Assembly: GCA_002294285.1 (NCBI GenBank)
Contig: DBFL01000056.1
Coordinates: 6,175 to 70,174 of the forward strand
Length of the DNA stretch: 64,000 bases
Source: Candidatus Neomicrothrix sp. UBA881
Lineage (GTDB): Bacteria; Actinomycetota; Acidimicrobiia; Acidimicrobiales; MedAcidi-G1
Reading direction: 5' to 3'
The number at the start of each line of letters is the position of its first letter. Position 1 is the stretch's first letter. The notes beneath the pieces are model-generated. The model was not told the DNA's origin. It saw only the letters and a list, made by a program, of their open reading frames with translations, and made no database searches. A program made the position numbers and the translations under genes. Below, one piece after another: positions 46,043-55,673 of the stretch.

Positions 46043-47367
46043 TAGTCATCCACCTCTGATGTGGCATTGGATTCTTTATTCTTTTTCAATTTAGCCATTC
46101 TCTCCATTACTTGCTTTTCAAATCCGTGTTCTGACGGTTCGTAGTAGACATTTGACTCAACCTCTTCAGGTCTATACGTTTGCTCAACCCAACCACTTGG
46201 ATCATTGTGCGGATATTCATAACCCTCTCCATGTCCGATACCTGAAGCCCCACTGTAATGCGCGTCTCTAAGATGTGGTGGAACTCGCCCTTCTCCGGGT
46301 GAAGATGCGTCTTGCATAGCTGCGGTCAAAGCTGTTGTAACTCGATTAGATTTCGGTGCTGTGGATAAATGAACCACCGCTTGTGCCAAATTTAGTTGCG
46401 CTTCAGGAAGGCCTACGAATTCAACCGCTCTAGCTGCTGCATCTGCAACTAGCAAGCTATTTGGATCTGCCATACCAATATCTTCACTCGCTAATATCAC
46501 TAATCGGCGAGCGATAAACCTTGGATCTTCCCCTGCTTTAATCATCCGAGACAGCCAGTAAAGCCCGGAGTCCGCGTCAGAACCGCGAATACTTTTTATA
46601 AATGCGCTAATTATGTCGTAGTGGTCATCCCTTCCGTAGCGAATGGCCTTTACGCCTAATGAAGCTTCAACGTCTTCCAACGTTACTGTCGCTTCTCCTC
46701 TTCCAATAGCGATAGCTGAAGCTACTTCGAGACTGGTCAAGGCCTGTCTTCCATCTCCTGCTGAGCGGTCAGCTAGTAATTCCAGCGCCTCCGAATCAGC
46801 TTTGACCTTCTCTTCTTCCAAACCTCTAGCCATCAGAGTCAATATTGAATCACGATCTATTGGTTCGAGACGAAACAGTGTTGATCTCGATAACAGCGGA
46901 GCATTTACCTCAAAATATGGATTTTCGGTTGTAGCACCTATAAGGGTGATGAGTCCAGATTCAACTGAAGGCAGCAAAGCATCTTGTTGTGATTTGTTAA
47001 ATCGGTGTACTTCATCAAGAAAAAGTATTGTGCCTGCCTCAGCCTGGCCCAACCGTGTTTCTGCAGCAGCTACTAGTTCTCGTACGTCTTTAACACTCGC
47101 AGAAACAGCAGACATTTCATGGAAGTCTTGTTGTGTTACTCGAGCGATTACGCGGGCGATGGTGGTTTTTCCGGTTCCCGGCGGACCCCATAGAATCAAG
47201 GAAGAAAGTTTATCTGTTTCAATCAAATGACGAAGTGGCTGGTCTTTACCAATCAGATGCTCCTGACCGACTACATCATCAAGGCGTGTAGGTCTTAAAC
47301 GGTCAGCCAAAGGGGCTCTATTTTTCAGTCTTTCCTTTGCAGCATGTGAAAATAGATCTTCGTTCAC
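46042..47367 (-). CDS. rarA: Replication-associated recombination protein A
   Basis: AAA+ ATPase (MgsA/RarA) acting at stalled replication forks. Walker A GPPGTGKTTIARVIA is near residue 61, Walker B FLDEVHRFNKSQQDALLP near 117, sensor 1 GATTENPYFEVN, and the C-terminal tetramerisation domain with SASDIGMADP-like ASEDIGMADPNSL. Length 441 is normal. It lies 42 bases after aspS. Confidence 0.94.
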   Translation of the reverse strand: MNEDLFSHAAKERLKNRAPLADRLRPTRLDDVVGQEHLIGKDQPLRHLIETDKLSSLILWGPPGTGKTTIARVIARVTQQDFHEMSAVSASVKDVRELVAAAETRLGQAEAGTILFLDEVHRFNKSQQDALLPSVESGLITLIGATTENPYFEVNAPLLSRSTLFRLEPIDRDSILTLMARGLEEEKVKADSEALELLADRSAGDGRQALTSLEVASAIAIGRGEATVTLEDVEASLGVKAIRYGRDDHYDIISAFIKSIRGSDADSGLYWLSRMIKAGEDPRFIARRLVILASEDIGMADPNSLLVADAAARAVEFVGLPEAQLNLAQAVVHLSTAPKSNRVTTALTAAMQDASSPGEGRVPPHLRDAHYSGASGIGHGEGYEYPHNDPSGWVEQTYRPEEVESNVYYEPSEHGFEKQVMERMAKLKKNKESNATSEVDD

Positions 47368-47409
47368 CCACTAGAACCTAGTGGAGTTTTCCTCAGCGAT
47401 TAGTGCATC

Positions 47410-49149
47410 TCATTCAGTTGGAGGTAAAACTTTTAGACCAAGCTCTGTCAGTCGTACATCTTCTATAGGCGATGGAGCGCTAGTAAGCGGGTCAGCACCT
47501 GATTGTGTTTTAGGAAAGGCAATCACTTCACGAATGTTCTCCTCGCCGGCAAGAATAGCTGTTAACCGGTCTAGACCTACTGCAAAACCTGCGTGTGGAG
47601 GGGCTCCAAATTTGAATGCATCCAGCAGAAACCCAAATCGCCTCTCAGCTTCATCTGGTTCTATTCCCAATGTTGAAAAGATCAGCTTCTGGATGTCTTC
47701 TCTGTGAATTCTCACACTTCCTGAGCCGAGCTCCCAACCATTCAAAACTAAGTCATAGGCAAGGGAACGGACTCCTTCTGTTTGACCATTCTCTAGAAGA
47801 CTTAGATCTTCTTCATGAGGCATCGTGAATGGGTGGTGAGAAGATGCGGGATTTCCATTTTCATCTGTTCCCTCAAACAATGGAAAATCAATAACCCATA
47901 GGAAATTGAACCCGCCTTCATTTATTGGTGGTCTGCCTATCTCTAATCTAAGCAAACCAAGAACATGACATACAGTGCTCCATTCATCAGCAACAAGCAA
48001 CAAAAGATCACCTTCGTCAGCTTCCATTTCCGACTTAAGAGAGTTTTTCTCATCTTCCGAAAAGAATTTGGTGATTGGGGAAACCATTTCAGAATTTTCT
48101 ATTTTTATCCAAGCTAAACCTTTTGCTCCCCAATTCTGAGACTTGTCGGTTAACTCATCTAGTCGACCTCTTGAGTATTCTGCTCCTCCTGGGACGCGAA
48201 TGCCTTTCACACATGGTGCTTGAAATGCTCTGAATTCCGTATTTTTGAATAACTCGGTAAGTTCTATCAATTCAAGGCCGAATCTCACATCTGGCTTATC
48301 TGAACCAAAGCGTTCCATTGCCTCTTGCCATGAGATTGACGGGATGTTGTCTATCTTTACACCTGTGACAGTTTCGGTGGCCCTAGAAACCGCTGATGAA
48401 ACTATATTGCGAATATCTTCTCCATTAACGAAACTAGCTTCTATATCCAGTTGCATGAACTCGTATTGTCTGTCAGCTCTAAGGTCTTCATCTCGAAGGC
48501 ATCTCGCTATCTGGTAGTACCTGTCGACACCTCCTAGCATGCAAAGCTGTTTAAAAATTTGAGGACTTTGAGGCAAAGCGTAGAAAGATCCCAGCTCTTT
48601 ACGGGACGGGACCACAAAGTCTCTAGCCCCCTCAGGAGTGCTAGCAACTAGCATCGGAGTTTCAACTTCAACAAATCCTTGTTCTTTCATTGCTTCTCGC
48701 AGGGAACTATTCACTTGGGCTCTGAGTTGCAAATTGTTTTGCAGTCGATCCCTCCTAAGGTCCACGTAACGATGTCTGAGTCTTAAAACTTCATCTACTT
48801 CTGTTCTGTCGTCTATTGGGAAAGGTGGTGGTTCTGACGCAGCTAAAACAGACACTTCTAAGCCTTCCACCTCTATACCACCCGTTTCTAGAGATTCATT
48901 TATTGTTTCTGAAGGTCTTTCTCTAACTTTTCCTTTGACCTGTAGCACATACTCCGCACGCAAATCGGCTGCTCCTTGGACTACAACTTGAATAACGCCA
49001 CTTCGGTCGCGTAAATCTATAAAAGCTAAGTGCTCACCATGTTCTCTTCGTCGGTCAACCCAGCCACACAGCGTTACTTCTTTTCCTATATCTTCAGGTC
49101 TCAGATCTCCACATCTGTGCGTTCTCATAGAAGTTTCGTAGTTTGTCAT
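47410..49149 (-). CDS. aspS: Aspartyl-tRNA synthetase
   Basis: Class IIb synthetase, 579 aa. An OB-fold anticodon-binding domain (about 1-110, CGWVDRRREHGEHLAFIDLRD) precedes the catalytic core with FVEVETPMLV (motif 1), FMQLDIEASF, and GFAVGLDRLTAIL (motif 3); the bacterial GAD insertion lies at about 300-400. It may be discriminating or non-discriminating; the sequence does not settle this. It overlaps hisS by 4 bases. Confidence 0.95.
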   Translation of the reverse strand: MTNYETSMRTHRCGDLRPEDIGKEVTLCGWVDRRREHGEHLAFIDLRDRSGVIQVVVQGAADLRAEYVLQVKGKVRERPSETINESLETGGIEVEGLEVSVLAASEPPPFPIDDRTEVDEVLRLRHRYVDLRRDRLQNNLQLRAQVNSSLREAMKEQGFVEVETPMLVASTPEGARDFVVPSRKELGSFYALPQSPQIFKQLCMLGGVDRYYQIARCLRDEDLRADRQYEFMQLDIEASFVNGEDIRNIVSSAVSRATETVTGVKIDNIPSISWQEAMERFGSDKPDVRFGLELIELTELFKNTEFRAFQAPCVKGIRVPGGAEYSRGRLDELTDKSQNWGAKGLAWIKIENSEMVSPITKFFSEDEKNSLKSEMEADEGDLLLLVADEWSTVCHVLGLLRLEIGRPPINEGGFNFLWVIDFPLFEGTDENGNPASSHHPFTMPHEEDLSLLENGQTEGVRSLAYDLVLNGWELGSGSVRIHREDIQKLIFSTLGIEPDEAERRFGFLLDAFKFGAPPHAGFAVGLDRLTAILAGEENIREVIAFPKTQSGADPLTSAPSPIEDVRLTELGLKVLPPTE

Positions 49150-50405
49150 CTGAGCCTCTTCCTGAGATCGGCAATCATCAATTCTGAGGCAATTTCTTCC
49201 TGACCGTCTTCGCCTCTTAGATCTCGAATCGTAACAACTCCACTACGGACTTCATCATCTCCTATGATTACTGCAATTTTTGCCCCGCTTTTATCCGCAG
49301 CTTTCATCTGAGCTTTCATTGAACGGTTGTCAAAAGCTCGATCGACTTTAAATCCTTCCTGTCTCAGCTGATCTGCAACAACAAGCGCGTGTGAACCATC
49401 AGTTGCATCAACAACAAATATCTCTAATAAATGTTTGGGCTCAGGAAAAGATTTTTCAGCATCACATGCCATCAAAGTTCTGTCCAAACCTAAAGCGAAA
49501 CCGACCCCCGGTGTTTCTGGAGCTCCCATTTCTGCCGCTAAACCGTCGTAACGACCTCCACCTCCTATCGCATCCTGAGCGGCATCGATACTTTCTGAGA
49601 TGAATTCAAACGTTGTTTTGAGATAGTAATCAAGACCTCTAACAAGTTTTGGTTCCACCGAATAAGGTATTCCCAACTTTTCCAAACCTTCTTGCACCTT
49701 GATGAAATGATCGTTTGCTTCGTCGGACAAATGATCAAGAATACTGGGGGCTTCCGCTATTACTTGGGCATCTTCATCACGTTTTGAATCTAAAACTCGT
49801 AATGGGTTCGCAACAAAAGTGTCTTGGGATTCTTTGGAAAGATCGCCTTTTTGATTTGCAAAGTATTCGCTTAAAGCTTCTATATACCTGGATCTGTCAT
49901 TCGCTGTTCCCATTGAATTCAACAAGAGGTTTACATTCTTGAGACCTAGGGCCTCATAAAATCGCCATGCTACGGAGATCACTTCAACATCTAAATACGG
50001 ATCCTCTGAACCAAGGGCTTCCATCCCTACTTGATCAAATTGTCTGTATCTTCCTCTCTGTGCTCGTTCATAACGGAAGTTTGGTCCTGCATACCAAACT
50101 TTCCATGGTAAAGGTGGGCGATTCTCTGCATAGGATCGAACAATTGACGCTGTTTGTTCTGGGCGTAAAGCTATTTGTCTTCCACCTTTATCTTCAAAGT
50201 CATACATTTCTTTTCTGACGACGTCAGTCCCATCACCAAGACGTTGAAAAACCTCTATGTGTTCAAACATTGGAAGCACTATTTCTTCGTAACCAGCGCT
50301 ACTAGAAATTTCAGCAAATAAGTTTATGAATGAACGTCTTCTTTCAGAATCTGGCCAAACCAAGTCTCTAGTGCCTTTGGGGGCACGATATAACGAATCC
50401 TTCAC
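49146..50405 (-). CDS. hisS: Histidyl-tRNA synthetase
   Basis: Class IIa synthetase, 419 aa. Visible motifs: RGTRDLVWP-like start (KGTRDLVWPDSE), LRPEQTASIVRSYAEN (motif 2), the histidine-specific LVRGLDYYLKTTFEF, and GGGGRYDGLAAEMG with GVGFALGLDRTL (motif 3). The C-terminal anticodon-binding domain starts near 325. It follows rel after 24 bases and is coupled to aspS. Confidence 0.95.
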   Translation of the reverse strand: MKDSLYRAPKGTRDLVWPDSERRRSFINLFAEISSSAGYEEIVLPMFEHIEVFQRLGDGTDVVRKEMYDFEDKGGRQIALRPEQTASIVRSYAENRPPLPWKVWYAGPNFRYERAQRGRYRQFDQVGMEALGSEDPYLDVEVISVAWRFYEALGLKNVNLLLNSMGTANDRSRYIEALSEYFANQKGDLSKESQDTFVANPLRVLDSKRDEDAQVIAEAPSILDHLSDEANDHFIKVQEGLEKLGIPYSVEPKLVRGLDYYLKTTFEFISESIDAAQDAIGGGGRYDGLAAEMGAPETPGVGFALGLDRTLMACDAEKSFPEPKHLLEIFVVDATDGSHALVVADQLRQEGFKVDRAFDNRSMKAQMKAADKSGAKIAVIIGDDEVRSGVVTIRDLRGEDGQEEIASELMIADLRKRLR

Positions 50406-50429
50406 AAGAACGAGGTTACTATTTTTAAG

Positions 50430-52676
50430 CTAGTTGTCAGTGCTACTTTTAATTTGTTGTTCATCTCCCCCCGGAACAACTCGATATATATCGTAAACAG
50501 AGTCGATTTCACGTATCACATACATGAGTCTATTTAAATGTGTTGGATCGCTAATTTCGAAATCAAATCTCATTCGAGCCACCCGGTCAGATATATTCGT
50601 TGACGTTTCAACTCCAATGACATTCACTTGGTTTTCTGACATTACATCACCGATATCTCTTAATAATCCTGGACGATCAAGCGCTTTTATCTCAACAGAT
50701 GCGACAAAGTAGCCATCTGAATGCTCATCCCATTCAACCTCTATTAGTCGATCTGGTTGATCGTTGGAGAGCGAAGAAGCGTTTGCACAATCATTTCTAT
50801 GCACTGACACGCCACGACCTTTTGTCACGAAACCAATAATTTCATCTGGTGGAACCGGAGTGCAACATCTCGATAAGCGAATCATAAGGTCACTGAAACC
50901 TTCCACATGCACGCCTACTTTCGTTGAGTCTCTGCGCTCTCTGTGTGGATGGAAAACAGTTGCTTGTTCGTTGTAACGTTCTGGTTCTAGATCATCCAAA
51001 ACTTTTTCAATTTTTCCAATTACTGAGCGTGCTGAAACATGATGCTCTCCAATCGCCGCAAATAAAGAATCAAGATCTGCATAATTCAGATCGTCAACTA
51101 CCGCAGCCAATGTTTCACCATCCAATGTTTCTTTTACAGGTAAATCAGCTCTGCGCAATTCGCGCACAAGATCGTCATGTCCTGCATCAATCGCTTCACT
51201 TCGTCTTTCTTGTGAGTACCATTGTCTTATTTTGCTAGCCGACCTATGTGATGCCACGAACTGTAGCCAGTCTTTGCTTGGGGCTGCCTCGCTCTGTTTC
51301 GATGTAACTATTTCAACTGTTTGTCCAGAAACAAGTCTGGTCTCTAAAGGCACCAACCTTCCTTCTACTTTTGCACCCACACATCTATGCCCGACCTCTG
51401 TGTGTATGGAATATGCAAAATCAACGGGTGTGGAACCAATTGGTAAAGTTACAACATCTCCTTTTGGGGTAAAAATGTAAACCTCGTCTTGTTCAAGGTC
51501 AGTTTTAAGATTGGCCATAAAGGTAATAGGATCAGCGGTTTCTTCCTGCCATTCAACCATCCGTCCCAGCCACTCCATTTCATCTGAAGGACTTTTGATT
51601 TTGTAATCCCAATGCGAAGCGACACCAAACTCAGCACGTTGATGCATTTCTTTGGTTCGAATCTGGAATTCTGCTTGTTTTGCCTGAGGCCCTATAACTG
51701 TGGTGTGTAAGGATTGATAAAGATTAAATTTGGGCATTGCGATGTAATCCTTGAAACGTCCTTGTACAGGTTTCCATGTTGCATGAATAGTTCCAAGAGC
51801 TGCATAGCAGTCCCTTACGTTTTCGACAATCACCCTTATTCCCACGAGGTCATAAATTTCATCGAATGGTCTCCCTTTAACGATCATTTTCTCGTAAATG
51901 CTCCAAAGGTGTTTAGGTCTTCCTGAAACATCTGCCTTGATACCCATTTCACTAAACCGTTCTTTTACGTTTGCTACTAATTGCGTCAGGTACATGTCCC
52001 TCTCTGGAGAACGATCTTGAACCATTTGGGCAATTTCGCTGTATCGCTTTGGGTGAAGTGTTGCCAGAGAAAGGTCCTCTAGCTGAACTTTGACGTCTTG
52101 CATGCCTAATCGATTTGCTAGCGGAGCATATATATCAAGAGTTTCTTTTGCAGTTCTCTCCTGTTTGAATTCTGGCAAAGCAGCGAGAGTTCTCATGTTA
52201 TGCAAACGGTCAGCTAGTTTTATTACCAGCACCCTCAAATCTTTTGCTACAGCTACAAGCATTTTTCTCATGCTTGCAGCTTGCTGATCTTCTCTCGAGT
52301 CGAAATTGATCCTGTCTAATTTTGTAACACCATCGACGATGCTCGCTACTTCAGCCCCAAAGTCCCTTTCAAGGTCACTGAGATCTATTTCTGTATCTTC
52401 AATCGAGTCGTGTAATAATGCCGCCCCTATTGTTACATCGTCAAGACCCTGGCTGGCCACAATAGTGGCGACAGCAAGAGGGTGATGAACATATGGTTCT
52501 CCAGACTTACGGGTTTGCCCTTCATGTGCCTGAAGAGCTGTCTTGTATGCACGTTCTATAAGATCAACATTTCCTTTTGGGTGTCGTTCGAGGAAAACAT
52601 CAATTAAAGCAGAGGTTTCGTCACTTTTTCCTGAAGCTCGACGACGCCACGGGACAACTCTACGTGTCGCCACCAT
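50430..52676 (-). CDS. rel: Bifunctional (p)ppGpp synthetase/hydrolase Rel
   Basis: Stringent-response enzyme, 748 aa. The hydrolase HD domain has HHP near 64 and LLHDSIEDT (HD at 89-90); the synthetase domain carries GRFKDYIAMPKFNLYQSLHT, whose RFKD form is that of bifunctional Rel proteins. The regulatory half has TGS (IFTPKGDVVTLPIGSTPVD), helical, zinc-finger-like (LSRCCTPVP, HRNDC) and ACT domains. Its start is immediately after the secF stop (TAAATG), with no apt gene between, unlike many actinobacteria. Confidence 0.95.
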   Translation of the reverse strand: MVATRRVVPWRRRASGKSDETSALIDVFLERHPKGNVDLIERAYKTALQAHEGQTRKSGEPYVHHPLAVATIVASQGLDDVTIGAALLHDSIEDTEIDLSDLERDFGAEVASIVDGVTKLDRINFDSREDQQAASMRKMLVAVAKDLRVLVIKLADRLHNMRTLAALPEFKQERTAKETLDIYAPLANRLGMQDVKVQLEDLSLATLHPKRYSEIAQMVQDRSPERDMYLTQLVANVKERFSEMGIKADVSGRPKHLWSIYEKMIVKGRPFDEIYDLVGIRVIVENVRDCYAALGTIHATWKPVQGRFKDYIAMPKFNLYQSLHTTVIGPQAKQAEFQIRTKEMHQRAEFGVASHWDYKIKSPSDEMEWLGRMVEWQEETADPITFMANLKTDLEQDEVYIFTPKGDVVTLPIGSTPVDFAYSIHTEVGHRCVGAKVEGRLVPLETRLVSGQTVEIVTSKQSEAAPSKDWLQFVASHRSASKIRQWYSQERRSEAIDAGHDDLVRELRRADLPVKETLDGETLAAVVDDLNYADLDSLFAAIGEHHVSARSVIGKIEKVLDDLEPERYNEQATVFHPHRERRDSTKVGVHVEGFSDLMIRLSRCCTPVPPDEIIGFVTKGRGVSVHRNDCANASSLSNDQPDRLIEVEWDEHSDGYFVASVEIKALDRPGLLRDIGDVMSENQVNVIGVETSTNISDRVARMRFDFEISDPTHLNRLMYVIREIDSVYDIYRVVPGGDEQQIKSSTDN

Positions 52677-53780
52677 TTAACGACGCTTCTTTCGAGGCCG
52701 AGGAGCAATTGAGCCTGGTCTTTGCACTGAAGCGGCACCTCCACGGGCGGGGCCACGGACTCCTTCAATTCTTTCGGTTTTCTTTGTTTCGAGAGGCTTC
52801 AGAGCCTCTTTCCTATCGATTCTTCGAATGGAAGATGTATTTATTCCTTTTTGTTCTAATCTTTTTCTTACTTGTTCCCATCTGGATTCTCTCTCTTTAA
52901 GAAGTGCGACTAATGAAGCTGCCAGAAAAATAGAAGAATAAGAGCCGACTATTATCCCTACCAACAAGGCAACACTGAACTCTTGCAAAGTCGTCGCACC
53001 CATTATTAACGAACCGATTATAAGAAGTGAAAGCACTGGCAAGGCTGAAGAAATACTTGTATTCACTGAACGCATCGCTACTCGATTAAGAGCGAGATTC
53101 ATCATTTCTGTATATGAGTATTTCTCAGTCGCTCCTAACCTTCCAATGATCTCTCTTACCTTGTCATATACGACGATCGTGTCATAAAGGGAATATCCCA
53201 TAATCGTCAAAAAAGCGACCACAGTGGCTGGTGTTATTTCAAATTGAAAAATCGAATAGACGCCAACGCTGATAATTATGTCGTGAATCACTGCAACAAG
53301 CGCCCCAAGCGCCATCTTCCATTCAAGTCGAATTGTCAGATACAAGGCCACTACGACGAAAAATACAAGTAATGCTTTTGTCGCTTTGTCTGTTACATCT
53401 GATCCCCAGGTTGGTCCCACTTGTTCAAAAGTTTCAACTTCTCCTATTTGATTTTCGAGCAATTCTCTAAGCTCGCCTGCTTTTTGAGGATTGTCTATAT
53501 CAGACCTGATTCTTATTATGTCGGTTCCAACTTTCTGGACCCTCGAGTCAGACGCTCCGACGGTTGCAAGAACTTCTCTCGTGTCCGAAACTGTTACTTC
53601 AGCAGCACGAACCTCATAAGAAGTCCCACCCTCAAAATCAAGTCCAAGATTAAGACCACGAAATCCGAATGAACCTATACCCATAGCCAAAACGATTATC
53701 GAGCAAATGAAAGCTTTCTTCCAAAGTTTCGGGAAGTTGACAGGGTTTTCCCCCATATAAAGACTCTTCAAAGTTTTCAT
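52677..53780 (-). CDS. secF: Protein-export membrane protein SecF
   Basis: Partner of SecD that drives late steps of Sec translocation using proton motive force. Six membrane helices are expected: one at about 28-47, a periplasmic region with GLDFEGGTSYEV, then five from about 130 to 290. The family motifs LTIMGYSLYDTIVVYDKVRE and MNLALNRVAMRSVNTSIS are intact. The basic C-terminal tail (about 310-367, ending RPRKKRR) is longer than in E. coli and is common in actinobacteria. It overlaps secD by 4 bases. Confidence 0.94.
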   Translation of the reverse strand: MKTLKSLYMGENPVNFPKLWKKAFICSIIVLAMGIGSFGFRGLNLGLDFEGGTSYEVRAAEVTVSDTREVLATVGASDSRVQKVGTDIIRIRSDIDNPQKAGELRELLENQIGEVETFEQVGPTWGSDVTDKATKALLVFFVVVALYLTIRLEWKMALGALVAVIHDIIISVGVYSIFQFEITPATVVAFLTIMGYSLYDTIVVYDKVREIIGRLGATEKYSYTEMMNLALNRVAMRSVNTSISSALPVLSLLIIGSLIMGATTLQEFSVALLVGIIVGSYSSIFLAASLVALLKERESRWEQVRKRLEQKGINTSSIRRIDRKEALKPLETKKTERIEGVRGPARGGAASVQRPGSIAPRPRKKRR

Positions 53781-55291
53781 ACGGTTTCCACCTGTGTGGG
53801 ATTTGTCCTATTTCTTGCTTCTGTTATGGAGCCAATTGCTGGTAAGCCGAATCTTTTAGGATGATTGGCAAACCAATTGGTTCTTGCCAAAACCTTGACT
53901 ATTGGACCCATGAAAAAATACGTTGCAACTAGATCAAGTAAAGTTGCTAGTCCCAGATAGAAAGCAAAACCTTTTACTGCTCCAACTGTTAGCCACCAAA
54001 GTAAAACTGCACCTATCAGTGAAGCGACGTCAGCTTTTACTATTGTGGAAAAAGCTATTGGAAATGCTCGATCTACTGATGAACGTGCTGTTCTTCCGTC
54101 GAGAACATCTTCTTTTAAGTGTTCGAAATAAACTATGTTCGAATCGACTGAGACACCTATGGAAACAATTATTCCTGTTATTCCTGCAAGAGTAAGCGCT
54201 AGACCTTCTTGGGTTCCTAAATGAGAAATTATGGCCCAAAGTAATGCACCTGAAATTAACAAACTAGAAAGAGCAACTAAACCAAGAATCCTGTAATAGG
54301 CCAACATGAAAATAGCTACGAGAACTAATCCAATTATCCCTGCTTTGATTCCCGCGTCAAGGGAGTCTTCTCCTATCGTTGCCGAAACCAGCTGAGTGTT
54401 CTCTGCTTCCAATTCAACTGGCAGGGAGCCGTATCGAAGTGCTAAGGCGACATTTTCGGCTTCTTCTTTTTCATATCCTCCGGTTATTACAATTGCGTCT
54501 CTTTGAAATTCAGGTGCTCTAATTTGCGGTGCTGTAATAATCTTGCCATCAAGAACAATAGCTAAGCGACCATTAGTAAATCCCGGAAGAGTCGGACATA
54601 AATCTGACCCTACATAGCATTGAGCTGAAATTGAGTTAAAAGCTTGTATGCCATTCTGAGCGTTTTTAAGAACAAGACTTATTTGCCATTGGTAGTCATA
54701 AAAGTCTGCTCCTGCATCACTAAGCCCATCTCCTGTAAGAACGCTTGGGGCTAGAAGGTAGTTTGCTCCCGGGTCATCTTGTGAATTTAAAATGACGAAA
54801 TTCTCAGCCAAGTCTGACTCCTTTGGGGTTAGACCATCAGCACCTGTAACTGGTTTTATGTCCCCACTTATCGCTCCAGCGCATGAAGCAAATGGGGAAG
54901 CGGTGTAATTGTCACCTTCACTTGCTGAATAGCCGTTTGAGGCGGAAGGTAGAACATCGCAAACAGGTCTGAAACGCATTTCGGCTGTTGTGCCCACCAA
55001 TTGAAGAGCTCTATCTTGATCCTTTACACCTGGGAGCGACACCATCACTCCGCCTTCTATGCGTGATATCTCTGGTTCAGCTACTCCTAAACCGTCTACT
55101 CGGTTGCGGATTATTTCTACTGTCTGGTCGAGCATGATTTCGTCAGCAGGTTGAGTAGCAATAAGTCTGACTGAAACTCCCCCTTGGAGGTCTAGGCCTA
55201 GTAAAGGCTCATTCTTCCACAGAACCGTCCCAACAATTGAAATGATGGTTAAGGAAACGATTCCTATTAGAAAAGTTAATTGCCGTCGCAT
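53777..55291 (-). CDS. secD: Protein-export membrane protein SecD
   Basis: Inner-membrane Sec accessory subunit, 504 aa. The first helix (about 5-25) is followed by LLGLDLQGGVSVRLIA (D1 motif), the large periplasmic P1 region with an extra segment at about 110-190, and five C-terminal helices with LTLAGITGIIVSIGVSVDSNIVYFEHLKE. Adjacent yajC and secF complete the SecDF-YajC complex. Length is between the short and long family forms. Confidence 0.94.
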   Translation of the reverse strand: MRRQLTFLIGIVSLTIISIVGTVLWKNEPLLGLDLQGGVSVRLIATQPADEIMLDQTVEIIRNRVDGLGVAEPEISRIEGGVMVSLPGVKDQDRALQLVGTTAEMRFRPVCDVLPSASNGYSASEGDNYTASPFASCAGAISGDIKPVTGADGLTPKESDLAENFVILNSQDDPGANYLLAPSVLTGDGLSDAGADFYDYQWQISLVLKNAQNGIQAFNSISAQCYVGSDLCPTLPGFTNGRLAIVLDGKIITAPQIRAPEFQRDAIVITGGYEKEEAENVALALRYGSLPVELEAENTQLVSATIGEDSLDAGIKAGIIGLVLVAIFMLAYYRILGLVALSSLLISGALLWAIISHLGTQEGLALTLAGITGIIVSIGVSVDSNIVYFEHLKEDVLDGRTARSSVDRAFPIAFSTIVKADVASLIGAVLLWWLTVGAVKGFAFYLGLATLLDLVATYFFMGPIVKVLARTNWFANHPKRFGLPAIGSITEARNRTNPTQVETV

Positions 55292-55311
55292 AAAGAGTTT
55301 TCTTGATTAAA

Positions 55312-55593
55312 TCAATCTTCTATCGGGCTCTCACCTAGATCTGTTTGAAATTTTCTTTCAACAGCTGTCCTGAGGACTTTCAATTCAAGGTCTTGAGCGA
55401 CTTCTAGCCATATCACTCCGCTTTCTTCTTCAACCTCTTTGACTACTCCATGGATTCCTGAATTAAGCAACACTTCATCTCCAGGTGCTAGGGAACGCAC
55501 CAAAGCCTGTTGTTCCTTAACACGTTTTTGTTGTGGACGTATAAGAAACAGATACATCAACAACATGATTACTATGAGTGGCAAAAATGACAT
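55312..55593 (-). CDS. yajC: Preprotein translocase subunit YajC
   Basis: Small single-pass membrane protein of the SecDF complex. The membrane helix spans about 3-19 (FLPLIVIMLLMYLFLIR), followed by the family motif RPQQKRVKEQQALVRSLAPGDEVLLNSGIHG. The 93-aa length is typical. It lies 21 bases before secD and 80 bases after tgt; that gap shows no clear signal. Confidence 0.93.
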   Translation of the reverse strand: MSFLPLIVIMLLMYLFLIRPQQKRVKEQQALVRSLAPGDEVLLNSGIHGVVKEVEEESGVIWLEVAQDLELKVLRTAVERKFQTDLGESPIED

Positions 55594-55673
55594 TTGAGCT
55601 CGCTATTTTTAGGGGATACTTACACTTGATAGCTTACGCTGTGTCTGGTTATTAAGGTTCGAACTTTTTGACT

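Noticed and set aside
46643-47230. Plus-strand open frame of 195 codons opposite rarA
   Set aside because: Serine-rich antisense translation with no motifs; rarA Walker A and B are on the opposite strand.
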